This document shows, piece after piece, positions 52,001 to 60,433 of a stretch of 64,000 nt of DNA. The notes under the pieces were generated by a model. The model saw nothing but the letters and a program-made list of their open reading frames with translations, was not told the origin of the DNA and ran no database searches. The first letter of the stretch is position 1, and each line of letters begins with the position of its first letter. Made by a program: the position numbers and the translations under genes. Source of the DNA: CAYRJD01 sp965212125 (GTDB lineage Bacteria; Actinomycetota; Acidimicrobiia; Acidimicrobiales; Poriferisodalaceae); contig OZ243045.1 of the NCBI GenBank assembly GCA_965212125.1, positions 1,922,001 to 1,986,000 on the forward strand, given 5' to 3'.

Positions 52001-53899
52001 TTGTGGCTGGCTGGCGCCGTTGTGGCGGCGGTTCACATAGCGATTGCGCTGACACACACCGGGCCGGTCGCGGTGCCCGATGTTCCGGCTTACCTGAGCG
52101 TGTCGCAGTGGGTGGCGGGAGTTGGGCAGTCGCCGTCGGGCTTGCAGTTTCATCCGGGCTACGGGTTGTTGCTGGCTCCGGTTGCGGGCGTGGTTCAAAC
52201 CGACGGTCAATCGCTTCACACCGCGGCGCTCATGCTGAACGCACTGGCGGCCGGTGCGGTGGTGGTAGTTGCTGGGCGTTTGGCGTTGTTGTGTTTTGCG
52301 CAGTGGGGCGGTGCCAGCCGCTGGCTGGCAGGGGTTGGCGGTCGACTGGTCCTGCTGGCGGTGGTATTGCTGGCGGCCTTGCATCCGTCTTTGACGGCGG
52401 CGTCGCGCATTGCCTGGCCCGAAACGCTGCTGGTGCTGGCGACGCTGGGTGTGGCGGCGTGCCTAGCCGCGGGTTCAGTTGCGGGTTCAGTTGCGGGCGC
52501 GGCAACGACTGCCGCGGGCAATGAAACACCGCAACGCTGGTTGCCGAAGCACTGGTTGCCGAAGCATTGGCTGATGGCGGCCGGGCTTTTAGCTGGCTTG
52601 TCTTTTTCGTTGCACCCGCGCGCTCTGGTTTTGACGCTGGCGCTGTGCTTGGTGACAGCGACGCTGCGTTGGGTTCGAGCGTTTTGGCGCCGCGTTGCTA
52701 GCGGGCTAGCGGCTGGCTGGGCGGTTTCTATTGTCGCGATAACGATCACAGGCACCTGGCCTTCGGAGCGAGTCCAAGCGGCGGCGACCACTGAAAACGG
52801 CGTTGAGCCGATCGCCACAACCGCGGGCCAGATAATCGCGCTGGCTGCGGGCACGGTGGGATTGGCACTTGTGGGGCTAGTTGTCGGCCTGGTTGTCTGG
52901 GTGCGGTTTCTTTGGCGCTGGCTAGCGGCGAGCCCCGACAAGAAGCACTTGGCTGAAGCCAACCCGCTGGCTGCCGTTGCGATCTTCCTCGCCACCGGCG
53001 CATTAGCGCTGATCATTCTGGGCGGTTGGGTGCTGGCGGGCAGCACGCGTGCCGACACCTTGTTATATGGCCGCTACATAGATCCGTGGGCGGTGCCGCT
53101 GGCGGTGGTGGCGATCTGCGTGCTCTGCTACAACCGCACCACTCGCCACGCCGCCAATAAGCACGATCCGGCTGATGCGCGCGACTCAACTGATGCGCGC
53201 AGCCACTTGCGGGTCGGCGGATTTGCCACCTGGGCCATCTCCCTGGTCAGCTTGGGGCTTGCGTTAGTGGTGGTGTTGCTGGCCGCCGATCCAAGCACTC
53301 AAACATCGGCTCGTCGCATTATGACGCTGTCGCTCAGCCCGATTTGGTCGCTAGCCGGAACTCAATCTGTTGGGTCGGTTGCGTTGATCGCCGCGGGCCT
53401 GGCGGCGGTCGGAGTGACGCTGGCGGCGGTGCTTATGGGGGTGTTTGTGGCGGCGCCCACGAAAGTGCTCACGAAAGCGCTCACGAGAATGCCCCGGCTG
53501 GCGGTACCGGGGCTGGTTGTACTGACTGCGTTAGCACTGGCTTTGTTCAGTGCCGCAGCCGTCTCCAACCACGACCACCTAGCAGAGGTCGGAGAGGTCG
53601 CCAAAGGACAATCGCAAACCACAACGCAAGCAACTCAGCTAGCAGCCGAACTGGAGGTTGACTGCTTGGCGCACTCCGACACGCTGCCCCAATACGCCCG
53701 CTGGCTCTACCAGCTGAACGCACCGCAGCTTCAACACGAACAGGTCAACTTCGCCGCGGGAGAAAAACCCTGCAGCCCGCTCATCGTTGCGCGCACAACT
53801 ATCCAGCGATCGTGTCCGCGCGCAAGACAGCTAGCGGCCGAATCACGAGGAGCGTGGGGCTTGTGGCAACTGCCGTCGCAATCGGCTTGCCTGGGTTAG
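52001..53899 (+). CDS. Polytopic membrane protein, possible GT-C-type glycosyltransferase
   Basis: 632 residues from TTG 52001, with 11 or more hydrophobic helices and a soluble C-terminal ~110 residues holding several Cys. The first outer loop (VPDVPAYLSVSQW, then LQFHPGYGLLLAP) recalls the Asp-containing loop of lipid-linked-sugar glycosyltransferases. The frame is open to 51950; codons before TTG read like a normal N-terminus (LNARWLNPSSSSFL), so a CTG start at 51962 overlapping the previous TGA is possible. Two tandem repeats lie inside: 12-bp (52469-52492) and 15-bp (52538-52567). Confidence 0.6.
   Translation: MWLAGAVVAAVHIAIALTHTGPVAVPDVPAYLSVSQWVAGVGQSPSGLQFHPGYGLLLAPVAGVVQTDGQSLHTAALMLNALAAGAVVVVAGRLALLCFAQWGGASRWLAGVGGRLVLLAVVLLAALHPSLTAASRIAWPETLLVLATLGVAACLAAGSVAGSVAGAATTAAGNETPQRWLPKHWLPKHWLMAAGLLAGLSFSLHPRALVLTLALCLVTATLRWVRAFWRRVASGLAAGWAVSIVAITITGTWPSERVQAAATTENGVEPIATTAGQIIALAAGTVGLALVGLVVGLVVWVRFLWRWLAASPDKKHLAEANPLAAVAIFLATGALALIILGGWVLAGSTRADTLLYGRYIDPWAVPLAVVAICVLCYNRTTRHAANKHDPADARDSTDARSHLRVGGFATWAISLVSLGLALVVVLLAADPSTQTSARRIMTLSLSPIWSLAGTQSVGSVALIAAGLAAVGVTLAAVLMGVFVAAPTKVLTKALTRMPRLAVPGLVVLTALALALFSAAAVSNHDHLAEVGEVAKGQSQTTTQATQLAAELEVDCLAHSDTLPQYARWLYQLNAPQLQHEQVNFAAGEKPCSPLIVARTTIQRSCPRARQLAAESRGAWGLWQLPSQSACLG
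52469..52567. repeat. In-frame 12-bp and 15-bp tandem repeats in the membrane protein gene
   Basis: GCGGGTTCAGTT occurs at 52469-52480 and 52481-52492; TGGTTGCCGAAGCA occurs at 52538-52551 and 52553-52566 with period 15. Both keep the frame. Confidence 0.8.
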
Positions 53900-53922
53900 C
53901 TAGCCAACCCAGCCTGCCTGGG

Positions 53923-54702
53923 CTAGGCGTTTTTGATCAGTAGCCCGCCGTCAACAGGCAAGATCGCACCGGTCATGTATTGGCTGGCTGGCAGGCAAAA
54001 GTTCAGCGTGCCGTGGGCGACCTCTTCTGGTTCGGCATAGCGCCCCAGCGCAGTTCGGCGCTTGGCGAAAATCTCCTTGTGCTCATCGGAAATGTCGGCG
54101 GTCATGGCGGTGCGGATCGGTCCCGGACAGATGCAGTTGACGGTTATCGCCTCACGCCCCAGCTCCACCGCTAGCGACTTCGTCAGACCGATAACGCCAT
54201 GTTTGGCTGCGGTGTACGGCGAGCCGAATTTCGTAGCACCCCAGCCTTCGGTGGACGCAATGTTGACGATGCGAGCGGCGTCGCTTTGGCGCAGGTACGG
54301 CAGCGCGGCCCGGATGGTGTAGGTGTGCGCGGTCAACAGCACATCCAAAGATGCCGTCCAATGGTCGTAGTAGTCATCGTCGTCAATGGGCGCAAACCGA
54401 GAGATGCCCGCATTGTTGACTAGGTAATCGATGCCGCCGAAGCGTTCGGCAACCTCATCCATCACCGTCTGCACACGGGCTTGGTTTGAAACGTCCATCA
54501 CCCAGCCCGCCGCAACACCGCCTGCGTCAGTTATCTCCGACACCACCGCATCAACTTCGGCCTGTCCCAGGTCGGTCACCGCCACCTGCGCACCTTCGTC
54601 CGCAAACAAGTGAGCCGTGGAGCGACCCTGCCCCAAACCGGCCCCGGTAATAACCACAACCCGGTCTTTCACCGACCGGTCAAGTTTCGTTAGTCGTGCC
54701 AT
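53923..54702 (-). CDS. Short-chain dehydrogenase/reductase
   Basis: 259 residues. Cofactor loop VVITGAGLGQGRSTA with DLGQ after the second strand (NAD preference), NNAGISRF, catalytic Ser in NIASTEGWG and Tyr/Lys in YTAAKHGVIG, then CICPGPIRTAMT. Substrate unknown. ATG 54702 has a good Shine-Dalgarno (AAGGGGAAAC), which rules out the longer open frame. It is divergent from the RidA gene. Confidence 0.87.
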   Translation of the reverse strand: MARLTKLDRSVKDRVVVITGAGLGQGRSTAHLFADEGAQVAVTDLGQAEVDAVVSEITDAGGVAAGWVMDVSNQARVQTVMDEVAERFGGIDYLVNNAGISRFAPIDDDDYYDHWTASLDVLLTAHTYTIRAALPYLRQSDAARIVNIASTEGWGATKFGSPYTAAKHGVIGLTKSLAVELGREAITVNCICPGPIRTAMTADISDEHKEIFAKRRTALGRYAEPEEVAHGTLNFCLPASQYMTGAILPVDGGLLIKNA

Positions 54703-54764
54703 TGTTTCCCCTTGTTTAGGCTTGCGAGTGCTCTGCAAACACAGAGCAACCACAGAAGGTAATC

Positions 54765-55112
54765 ATGGCGAAACCCGTAGCTCACTATTCGGCGACTTAT
54801 AAGGCTGGCGATTTTTTGTTCATCTCCGGGCAGATCGGCATACGTGATGGCGAGATGGTGTCAGGCGGCGTTGAAGAACAGGCGCGCCAATGCGTGGCGA
54901 ACCTGCTGGAAGAGGCGGCCAGCGCGGGGGCGGCGCTGAGCGACATAGTCAAATGCACGGTGTTTATGACCGACATCGCCAACTTCTCCAAAATCAATGC
55001 CGTCTATGCCGAAGCGTTCGGCGAGCATCGGCCAGCCCGTTCGGCGGTGGCGGTCAGCGGATTGCCGCTGGGCGCTTTGGTAGAGATAGAAGGCTTTGCT
55101 TACTTGGGATAG
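54765..55112 (+). CDS. RidA/YjgF family enamine-imine deaminase
   Basis: 115 residues. Family motifs are FLFISGQIGI, VKCTVFMTDIANFSKINAVY, the catalytic Arg92 in RPARSAVAV and Glu109 in LVEIEGFAY. RidA hydrolyses reactive 2-aminoacrylate and related imines. The Shine-Dalgarno is AGAAGG. Its stop codon lies in a 16-bp tandem repeat. Confidence 0.9.
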   Translation: MAKPVAHYSATYKAGDFLFISGQIGIRDGEMVSGGVEEQARQCVANLLEEAASAGAALSDIVKCTVFMTDIANFSKINAVYAEAFGEHRPARSAVAVSGLPLGALVEIEGFAYLG

Positions 55113-55154
55113 GGCTTACCTGCGATAGGGCTTACCTGGCTTACCTGCGATGAG
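55102..55154. repeat. 16-bp tandem repeat across the RidA stop codon
   Basis: ACTTGGGATAGGGCTT (55102-55117) and ACCTGCGATAGGGCTT (55118-55133), followed by partial copies to 55154. The RidA stop TAG is in the first copy. Confidence 0.8.
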
Positions 55155-55179
55155 TTTCGCGCCAGCTAGGCGAACTAAC

Positions 55180-55185
55180 TAGGGT
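55180..55185 (+). promoter_or_regulatory. -10-like TAGGGT, 7 bases before a 48-residue gene
   Basis: TAGGGT, seven bases, GTG 55193. Confidence 0.45.
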
Positions 55186-55192
55186 TGGGCAC

Positions 55193-55339
55193 GTGGCTGG
55201 TGCTGTCTTGCTTGTGGTGGTGTTGCTGCTAAGCCCCTTGCTGATCACCATGTCGCTAGCTGCGGTGGCGGCATTGTTCGGATCGGTGCTCAACTCCGAC
55301 GCACGGGCACGCCAAGACCAAGACCAGCCCACCGCCTAA
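55193..55339 (+). CDS. Small membrane protein (48 residues)
   Basis: Starts at GTG 55193 with the promoter spacing seen at many genes here. The N-terminal ~38 residues are hydrophobic (AVLLVVVLLLSPLLI, then SLAAVAALFGSVL), followed by a charged tail (SDARARQDQDQ). No homologue is recognised. It lies directly before glnII on the same strand; a link to nitrogen metabolism would be inference. Confidence 0.5.
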   Translation: MAGAVLLVVVLLLSPLLITMSLAAVAALFGSVLNSDARARQDQDQPTA

Positions 55340-55406
55340 CCAGACGGCTGCCCAGCCAAGGCGACCTGGCACCTGGCTAGGCTGTCGCACTTGCGAAGGG
55401 AGCTAC

Positions 55407-56426
55407 GTGGCCTACCGAGCCGAGTACATCTGGATTGACGGGGCAGAGCCCACCAGACAGGTGCGATCAAAAACCAAAGTTTTGCAAGACGGAGAAGAGC
55501 CGGGCATTTGGGGCTATGACGGCTCCAGTACCAATCAGGCCACCGGCGACAAATCCGACGTGGTGCTGAAGCCAGTCTTCACCTGCCCTGATCCGATTCG
55601 CAAGGACAACAATTTGTTGGTTCTGTGTGAGACGCATCTCGCGGAAGACATGTCGCCGCATCCTTCCAACACTCGGGCAGCCGCCCGTGAGACCCTGGAG
55701 CGCTGGGCTGCGGAGGAGCCGCTGTTCGGGCTGGAGCAGGAATACACCATGCTTGATCCGTACAACCACTGGCCGGCGGGCTTCCCCGTTGACGGTGGTT
55801 ATCCGCTGCCGCAAGGTCCGTACTACTGCGGTGTCGGCGCAAGCGTGATCTTTGGTCGGGACATCGTTGAGCAACACACCACTTGGTGCATTGAGGCGGG
55901 CTTGGCTATTTCCGGCACCAATGCCGAGGTGATGCCCGGTCAATGGGAGTTTCAGATCGGCCCAGTTGACACGGTCACAGCAGGTGACCATCTCTGGGTG
56001 GCGCGCTACCTGTTAGGTCGTGCTGGCGAAAATCACGGAGTGGCTATATCTCTTGACCCGAAGCCGATGCAGGGTGACTGGAACGGCGCGGGCATGCACA
56101 CCAATGTTTCGACTAAGAAAACACGTGAAAACTACGAAGCCATCATCGCCGCCGCGGAGTCGCTTGACAAGCCCGGCAAGCGCGAAGAGCACCTAGCGGG
56201 CTACGGCTACGGCATTGAGATGAGGCTCACCGGCGCGCACGAAACCCAGCGCTATGACCAGTTCAGTTACGGCGTGGGTGACCGCGGCGCATCTGTGCGC
56301 ATTCCTTGGCAGGTTGAAAAAGACGGTGGTGGCTACATCGAGGATCGGCGACCGAACGCAAACGCCGACCCGTACGTGCTGACGACGCTGCTAACGAACA
56401 CGATCTGCGAGGCTCTGGCAGACTGA
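55407..56426 (+). CDS. glnII: Glutamine synthetase type II (eukaryote-like)
   Basis: 339 residues, the GSII length rather than the ~470 of GSI. Motifs: AEYIWIDGAEPTRQVRSKT, WGYDGSSTNQATGDKSDVVL, FGLEQEYTML (metal Glu), MPGQWEFQIG, GDWNGAGMHTNVST and the C-terminal GYIEDRRPNANADPY. It makes glutamine from glutamate and ammonia. GSII is typical of Streptomyces, Frankia and rhizobia. There is no adenylylation loop as in GlnA. The GTG start has GAAGGGAG ahead; a -10-like TAGGCT at 55378-55383 gives a short leader. Confidence 0.94.
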   Translation: MAYRAEYIWIDGAEPTRQVRSKTKVLQDGEEPGIWGYDGSSTNQATGDKSDVVLKPVFTCPDPIRKDNNLLVLCETHLAEDMSPHPSNTRAAARETLERWAAEEPLFGLEQEYTMLDPYNHWPAGFPVDGGYPLPQGPYYCGVGASVIFGRDIVEQHTTWCIEAGLAISGTNAEVMPGQWEFQIGPVDTVTAGDHLWVARYLLGRAGENHGVAISLDPKPMQGDWNGAGMHTNVSTKKTRENYEAIIAAAESLDKPGKREEHLAGYGYGIEMRLTGAHETQRYDQFSYGVGDRGASVRIPWQVEKDGGGYIEDRRPNANADPYVLTTLLTNTICEALAD

Positions 56427-56440
56427 GAGCCAACTGGCTT

Positions 56441-56446
56441 TAGCCT
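56441..56446 (+). promoter_or_regulatory. -10-like TAGCCT, 7 bases before nadE
   Basis: TAGCCT, seven bases, GTG 56454. Confidence 0.5.
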
Positions 56447-56453
56447 GCCGTAT

Positions 56454-58271
56454 GTGGCGAATTTGCTCGTCGGTCTGGCTCAACTGAATTTCACGGTTGG
56501 CGATCTGGCGGCTAACACCGCCAAAATAATCGCGGCGTATCGCACCGCCGTTGCCGACGGCGCGCAGATGGTGGTGTTTAGCGAGTTGGCGATAACTGGC
56601 TATCCGCCCGAAGACCTGCTGCTAAAGGATGCTTTTTTGCGTGCGAGCGCTGAGTCTTTGGCCGAGGTTGCTGGCGCTACCGGGGCGGCGGTGGCGATCG
56701 TGGGGTTTCCCGAACTGGCGCCCGGTTCGCCGATGCCTGGTTCGCTGGCGCCCGGTTCGCCCGGGGTCGTCTACAACTCCGCGGCGGTGTGCGCGGGCGG
56801 TCAGGTTCAATCCATAGTTCGCAAGCGGCAACTGCCGAACTACGCGGTCTTTGACGAGCAGCGGTATTTCACCGCGGGCAAAGATCCGGTGCAGCTGTTT
56901 GAGGTGGGCGGTGCTGCTGTCGGGTTGTCAATTTGTGAAGACATATGGGAAGAGCCAGACGTGGCTGGCGCCCGTGCTGGTACTGCCGCCGCCCGTGCTG
57001 ACGACGGTGCCGCGTCGTTGGCGCCCGTGCTAGCCGAGCAAGTTGAAGCGGGCGCTCAACTGCTGGTGTGCATAAACGGCTCGCCCTACCAACGTGGCCG
57101 CCAAGCCGAGCGGGAAAGCCACATTGCGGCGCAGGCGCAGGCTGCCGGAACGGCTTTGATTTATGTGAACCAAACCGGCGGGCAAGACGAGCTGGTCTTT
57201 GACGGCGGATCGTGTGTGGTCGGCGCCAGCGCTGAGATGGTCGCACGGCTGGGTTCCTTTGCGGAGGAAACGAAAGTGGTGCCGGTGCCGGTGGGGGAGG
57301 CGGCCAGTGCCGGTACTGCCGCCGACAAGGCGGCCGTTGCGATGCCATTGCCGCAATCTCTGGTTGCGCCATGGCCAGATCCGTTGGCTGAAATTTGGCA
57401 AGCGCTGGTGGTGGCGACGCGCGACTACGTCACCAAAAATGGGTTCAGCGACGTGGTGATCGGAACCTCGGGCGGTGTTGATTCCAGCCTGGTGACCGCC
57501 ATCGCCACAGACGCGCTAGATCCGCAACACGTCCACGCAGTGTCGATGCCGTCTCGCTATTCCAGCGATCACTCAAGCACCGACGCCGCCTGTTTGGCTC
57601 AAAATCTGGGGGTTGATTATCGCTCCATTGAGATAGAGCCGGCACATGGCGCACTGTTGGAGATGCTTGACCTGGGGGGCTCGGCTGGCCGGCCAGCCGA
57701 TAGCCAGCCAAGTGCCAGCCAGGCCGAAGTAGACCTGCCCGAACAAAACCTGCAGAGCCGCATTCGCGGGGTCATATTGATGGCGCTGTCAAATCGCCAT
57801 AACTGGCTGGTGCTCACAACCGGCAATAAGACCGAGCTGTCGGTGGGCTATTCCACGCTTTACGGCGACACGGCGGGCGGATATGCGGTGATCAAAGACT
57901 GCCCCAAGCTGTTGGTCTATGAGCTGTGTCGCTGGCGAAACGCGCAAGCCGACGGCCCGTGGATTCCCGCCGACGTGCTTACCAAGCCGCCTTCGGCCGA
58001 GCTAAGCCCTCAGCAGTTTGACGAAGACCACCTGCCGCCTTATGAGCTGTTGGACCCGCTGGTTGAGAGCTATGTAGACGGCGACCTAACCACCGACCAG
58101 CTAATAGAAAGGGCTGGCACCGGGCAGGCCAGTGCCGATCTGGTTCGGCGGGTAACGCGCTTGATTGACCTGGCGGAATACAAGCGCCGTCAATCGCCGC
58201 TGGGGCCGCGCATTTCAGGTAAGAGCTTTGGCAAAGATCGCCGCATGCCGGTGACCAACCGATTCAGCTAG
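56454..58271 (+). CDS. nadE: Glutamine-dependent NAD+ synthetase
   Basis: 605 residues in two domains. The N-terminal glutaminase is nitrilase-like with triad Glu44 (SELAITGYPPED), Lys124 (RKRQLPNY) and Cys161 (ICEDIWEEP). The C-terminal synthetase has the PP-loop GTSGGVDSSLV, VSMPSRYSSDHS, LTTGNKTELSVGYSTLYGD and the end SFGKDRRMPVTNRF. It makes NAD+ from deamido-NAD+. Short insertions (PGSPMPGSLAPGSPG and a Ser/Ala/Gln tract near 57680-57730) have the tandem-repeat look seen elsewhere. It overlaps the convergent epimerase by 8 bases. Confidence 0.93.
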   Translation: MANLLVGLAQLNFTVGDLAANTAKIIAAYRTAVADGAQMVVFSELAITGYPPEDLLLKDAFLRASAESLAEVAGATGAAVAIVGFPELAPGSPMPGSLAPGSPGVVYNSAAVCAGGQVQSIVRKRQLPNYAVFDEQRYFTAGKDPVQLFEVGGAAVGLSICEDIWEEPDVAGARAGTAAARADDGAASLAPVLAEQVEAGAQLLVCINGSPYQRGRQAERESHIAAQAQAAGTALIYVNQTGGQDELVFDGGSCVVGASAEMVARLGSFAEETKVVPVPVGEAASAGTAADKAAVAMPLPQSLVAPWPDPLAEIWQALVVATRDYVTKNGFSDVVIGTSGGVDSSLVTAIATDALDPQHVHAVSMPSRYSSDHSSTDAACLAQNLGVDYRSIEIEPAHGALLEMLDLGGSAGRPADSQPSASQAEVDLPEQNLQSRIRGVILMALSNRHNWLVLTTGNKTELSVGYSTLYGDTAGGYAVIKDCPKLLVYELCRWRNAQADGPWIPADVLTKPPSAELSPQQFDEDHLPPYELLDPLVESYVDGDLTTDQLIERAGTGQASADLVRRVTRLIDLAEYKRRQSPLGPRISGKSFGKDRRMPVTNRFS

Positions 58272-59244
58272 CGCTCGCCTGCTCCGCGCAAACCTGTTCG
58301 GCGATCCACGGATACGTCAGCGCCAGCCCCTGCGCCAAAGAGTGCTGCGGCTCAAACCCAAGCTGCTCAATGCGATCGTTAGTGAAGTTGCGGCTCTGCA
58401 CTCCCACCGGACCAGGCACCCATTTCGGAGTGACCGATCGTCCAGCCACCTGCGCCACCTGCTGCAACAACTCAGCCACGGTTACGTATTCACGTGTGCC
58501 AAGGTTGCTGGGCTGGTCTTGATCGCTGTCGGTTAGCCGCCGTATGCCCGCCACCAGATCATCCACATATATGAAGCTGCGCACCGCAGTGCCGTCGCCC
58601 CACACCTCCACCGTGTCGTCGCCCTGCAGGGCGGCCTGAGCGACCTTGCGGCATAGCGCGGCGGGGGCTTTTTCTCGGCCGCCACACCATGTGCCTTCGG
58701 GGCCGTAACAGTTTTGGAAGCGAGCGATGCGCGCCGCAAATCCGTACTCACGGCTATAGGCAGACACCGCCCGCTCGGCATACAGCTTTTCCCAGCCGTA
58801 CTCATTGTCGGGGGTTGCGGGGTAGGCGTCGTCTTCGCTGAGGGCGGATTCGCCGGGCATCATGTCGCGATACACGCACACCGACGACGCCAAGAAATAA
58901 CGATCAACGCCGGTTTGCGCAGCGGCGCGCAACACATTCAGATTGATCAGTGCGCTGTTGTGCATGATTTCGGCTTCGGCCCGACCGATAAAACCCATGC
59001 CACCCATATCGGCGGCTAGCTGGTACACCTCAATCGGCTCGTCTCGGTCAAGTTGCGAAAACGCCGATCGTGCGGCGACGGGATCACGCAGGTCGATCTG
59101 CAAAAACTGATTGGCGGCGGTTGTGCTCCACTGCGGTCGGGTTATGTCAACCCCACGCACCCAGTAACCGTCGGCCACCAAGCGGCGCACCAGGTGGGTG
59201 CCAATAAATCCGCCCGCCCCGCAGACAACAGCCTGTTTAGCCAT
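58264..59244 (-). CDS. NAD-dependent sugar-nucleotide epimerase (GDP-mannose 3,5-epimerase-like)
   Basis: 326 residues, extended SDR. Cofactor loop VCGAGGFIGTHLVRRL, LAADMGGMGFIGRAEAEIM, catalytic SSVCVYRDMM and Tyr-Lys in EYGWEKLYAE, then FQNCYGPEGTWCGGREKAPA. The GGMGFI and NCYGPEGTWCGGREKAP stretches are characteristic of the GDP-mannose 3,5-epimerase type. ATG 59244 is chosen because -10-like TAGCGT lies seven bases ahead. No glycosyltransferase operon surrounds it. Confidence 0.82.
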   Translation of the reverse strand: MAKQAVVCGAGGFIGTHLVRRLVADGYWVRGVDITRPQWSTTAANQFLQIDLRDPVAARSAFSQLDRDEPIEVYQLAADMGGMGFIGRAEAEIMHNSALINLNVLRAAAQTGVDRYFLASSVCVYRDMMPGESALSEDDAYPATPDNEYGWEKLYAERAVSAYSREYGFAARIARFQNCYGPEGTWCGGREKAPAALCRKVAQAALQGDDTVEVWGDGTAVRSFIYVDDLVAGIRRLTDSDQDQPSNLGTREYVTVAELLQQVAQVAGRSVTPKWVPGPVGVQSRNFTNDRIEQLGFEPQHSLAQGLALTYPWIAEQVCAEQASAS

Positions 59245-59251
59245 AGCCGCC

Positions 59252-59257
59252 ACGCTA
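59252..59257 (-). promoter_or_regulatory. -10-like TAGCGT, 7 bases before the epimerase gene
   Basis: Minus-strand TAGCGT, seven bases, ATG 59244. Confidence 0.5.
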
Positions 59258-59398
59258 CTGAGCTAGCCGCGTTCGCAGCAGGTGGCATCTTTGCATCGCA
59301 GGACTACCATCCTGCGACACAAATGACCACCCAATACCGAACCAATCGGAGCAGCGGCGGGCCGACGCCAAATGTGTGCCTGGTGCCAGTAGCGTCAT

Positions 59399-59440
59399 AT
59401 GTGCAAATTGTTCTCAACCATGTGCAAGTTGCTTTCAACC
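59399..59440. repeat. 21-bp tandem repeat in the sigma factor leader
   Basis: Two 21-bp copies (59399-59419 and 59420-59440) differ at three positions. Each begins ATGTGCAA and is in frame with the sigma factor, so each offers an upstream ATG. A -10-like TAGCGT lies at 59390-59395. Confidence 0.8.
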
Positions 59441-59452
59441 ACGAGGAGGACC

Positions 59453-60388
59453 GTGGTCAAAGAGCGGGTTGAACGAGACGAAGAAGATCTTGTTCGGATG
59501 TATCTCACTGACATCGGTCAGTACGACCTGCTTACGAAGGACGACGAGGTTCGTCTAGCGCAGCAGATTGAAAAAGGTGTTGAAGCCGAGAAGGCTCTTA
59601 AGCGCCGCAAAAAGCTTGACCCGCCTGCCCGCACCAGATTGACCCGCCAACGCAGCAAGGGCGTCAAGGCTGGGCGTCAGTTCGTGGAGTCAAACCTGCG
59701 GTTGGTGGTGTCGATCGCAAAGAAATATCAGGCTTCGGGATTGCCGCTGCTTGATCTAATCCAAGAGGGCAATCTTGGGCTGATACACGCAGTTGAGAAG
59801 TTTGACTGGCGCAAGGGTTTCAAGTTTTCTACTTATGCGACCTGGTGGATTCGCCAGGCCATTACCCGTGGCATCGCCAATACCGGCCGCACCATTCGCT
59901 TGCCGGTACATGCCGGCGACACGCTGGCTCGGCTGCAAAAAGCCCAGTCGCGGCTGGAGCTGAAGTTTGGGCGGGTGCCCGTGCTAGCCGAGCTCGCCGC
60001 TGAGGTCGGCATGCCCGAAGAAAAGATCACTGAGGCTCTGCGATTTGCCGCAGAGCCTTTGTCTTTGTCGGAGCCGCTGCGCGAGGACGGCGACGCCGAG
60101 CTGGGTGATGTGGTGGAAGACCGATCGGCCGAGTCGCCTTTTGAGGTTGCAGCTACGACGATGTTGCCGGTGGAGATTGACCGAATGCTGACGCCGCTAG
60201 ATGAGCGTGAGCGAAACATACTCAGACTCAGATTCGGGCTAGACCAGGGCGAGGCACGCACGCTAGAAGAGGTAGGCGAGAGATTTGATCTGACACGTGA
60301 GCGTGTGAGGCAAATCGAGGCTCGCGCAATGTCCAAGCTGCGCCATCCCAGCTCTGACATCGGCGCACGCGACCTGCTATCGATGTAG
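59453..60388 (+). CDS. RNA polymerase sigma factor, sigma-70 group 1/2 type
   Basis: 311 residues from GTG 59453, preceded by GAGGAGG. Regions: 1.2 (DLVRMYLTDIGQYDLLTKDD), 2 (NLRLVVSIAKKYQASGLPLL, DLIQEGNLGLIHAVEKFDW, TYATWWIRQAITRGI), 3 (VPVLAELAAEVGMPEEKI) and 4 (LEEVGERFDLTRERVRQIEA). Region 1.1 is absent and the protein is short, so it could be the principal sigma or a group 2 (SigB/HrdB-like) paralogue. Two in-frame upstream ATGs in a tandem repeat could add 11 or 18 residues. Confidence 0.9.
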   Translation: MVKERVERDEEDLVRMYLTDIGQYDLLTKDDEVRLAQQIEKGVEAEKALKRRKKLDPPARTRLTRQRSKGVKAGRQFVESNLRLVVSIAKKYQASGLPLLDLIQEGNLGLIHAVEKFDWRKGFKFSTYATWWIRQAITRGIANTGRTIRLPVHAGDTLARLQKAQSRLELKFGRVPVLAELAAEVGMPEEKITEALRFAAEPLSLSEPLREDGDAELGDVVEDRSAESPFEVAATTMLPVEIDRMLTPLDERERNILRLRFGLDQGEARTLEEVGERFDLTRERVRQIEARAMSKLRHPSSDIGARDLLSM

Positions 60389-60433
60389 CTGCAGACCAGT
60401 ACAGCCCGATTACCCAGGACGATTCCCCAAGCA

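Noticed and set aside
52003..52524. Gly/Arg-rich frame overlapping the membrane protein gene
   Set aside because: Out-of-frame shadow of a GC-rich hydrophobic coding sequence.
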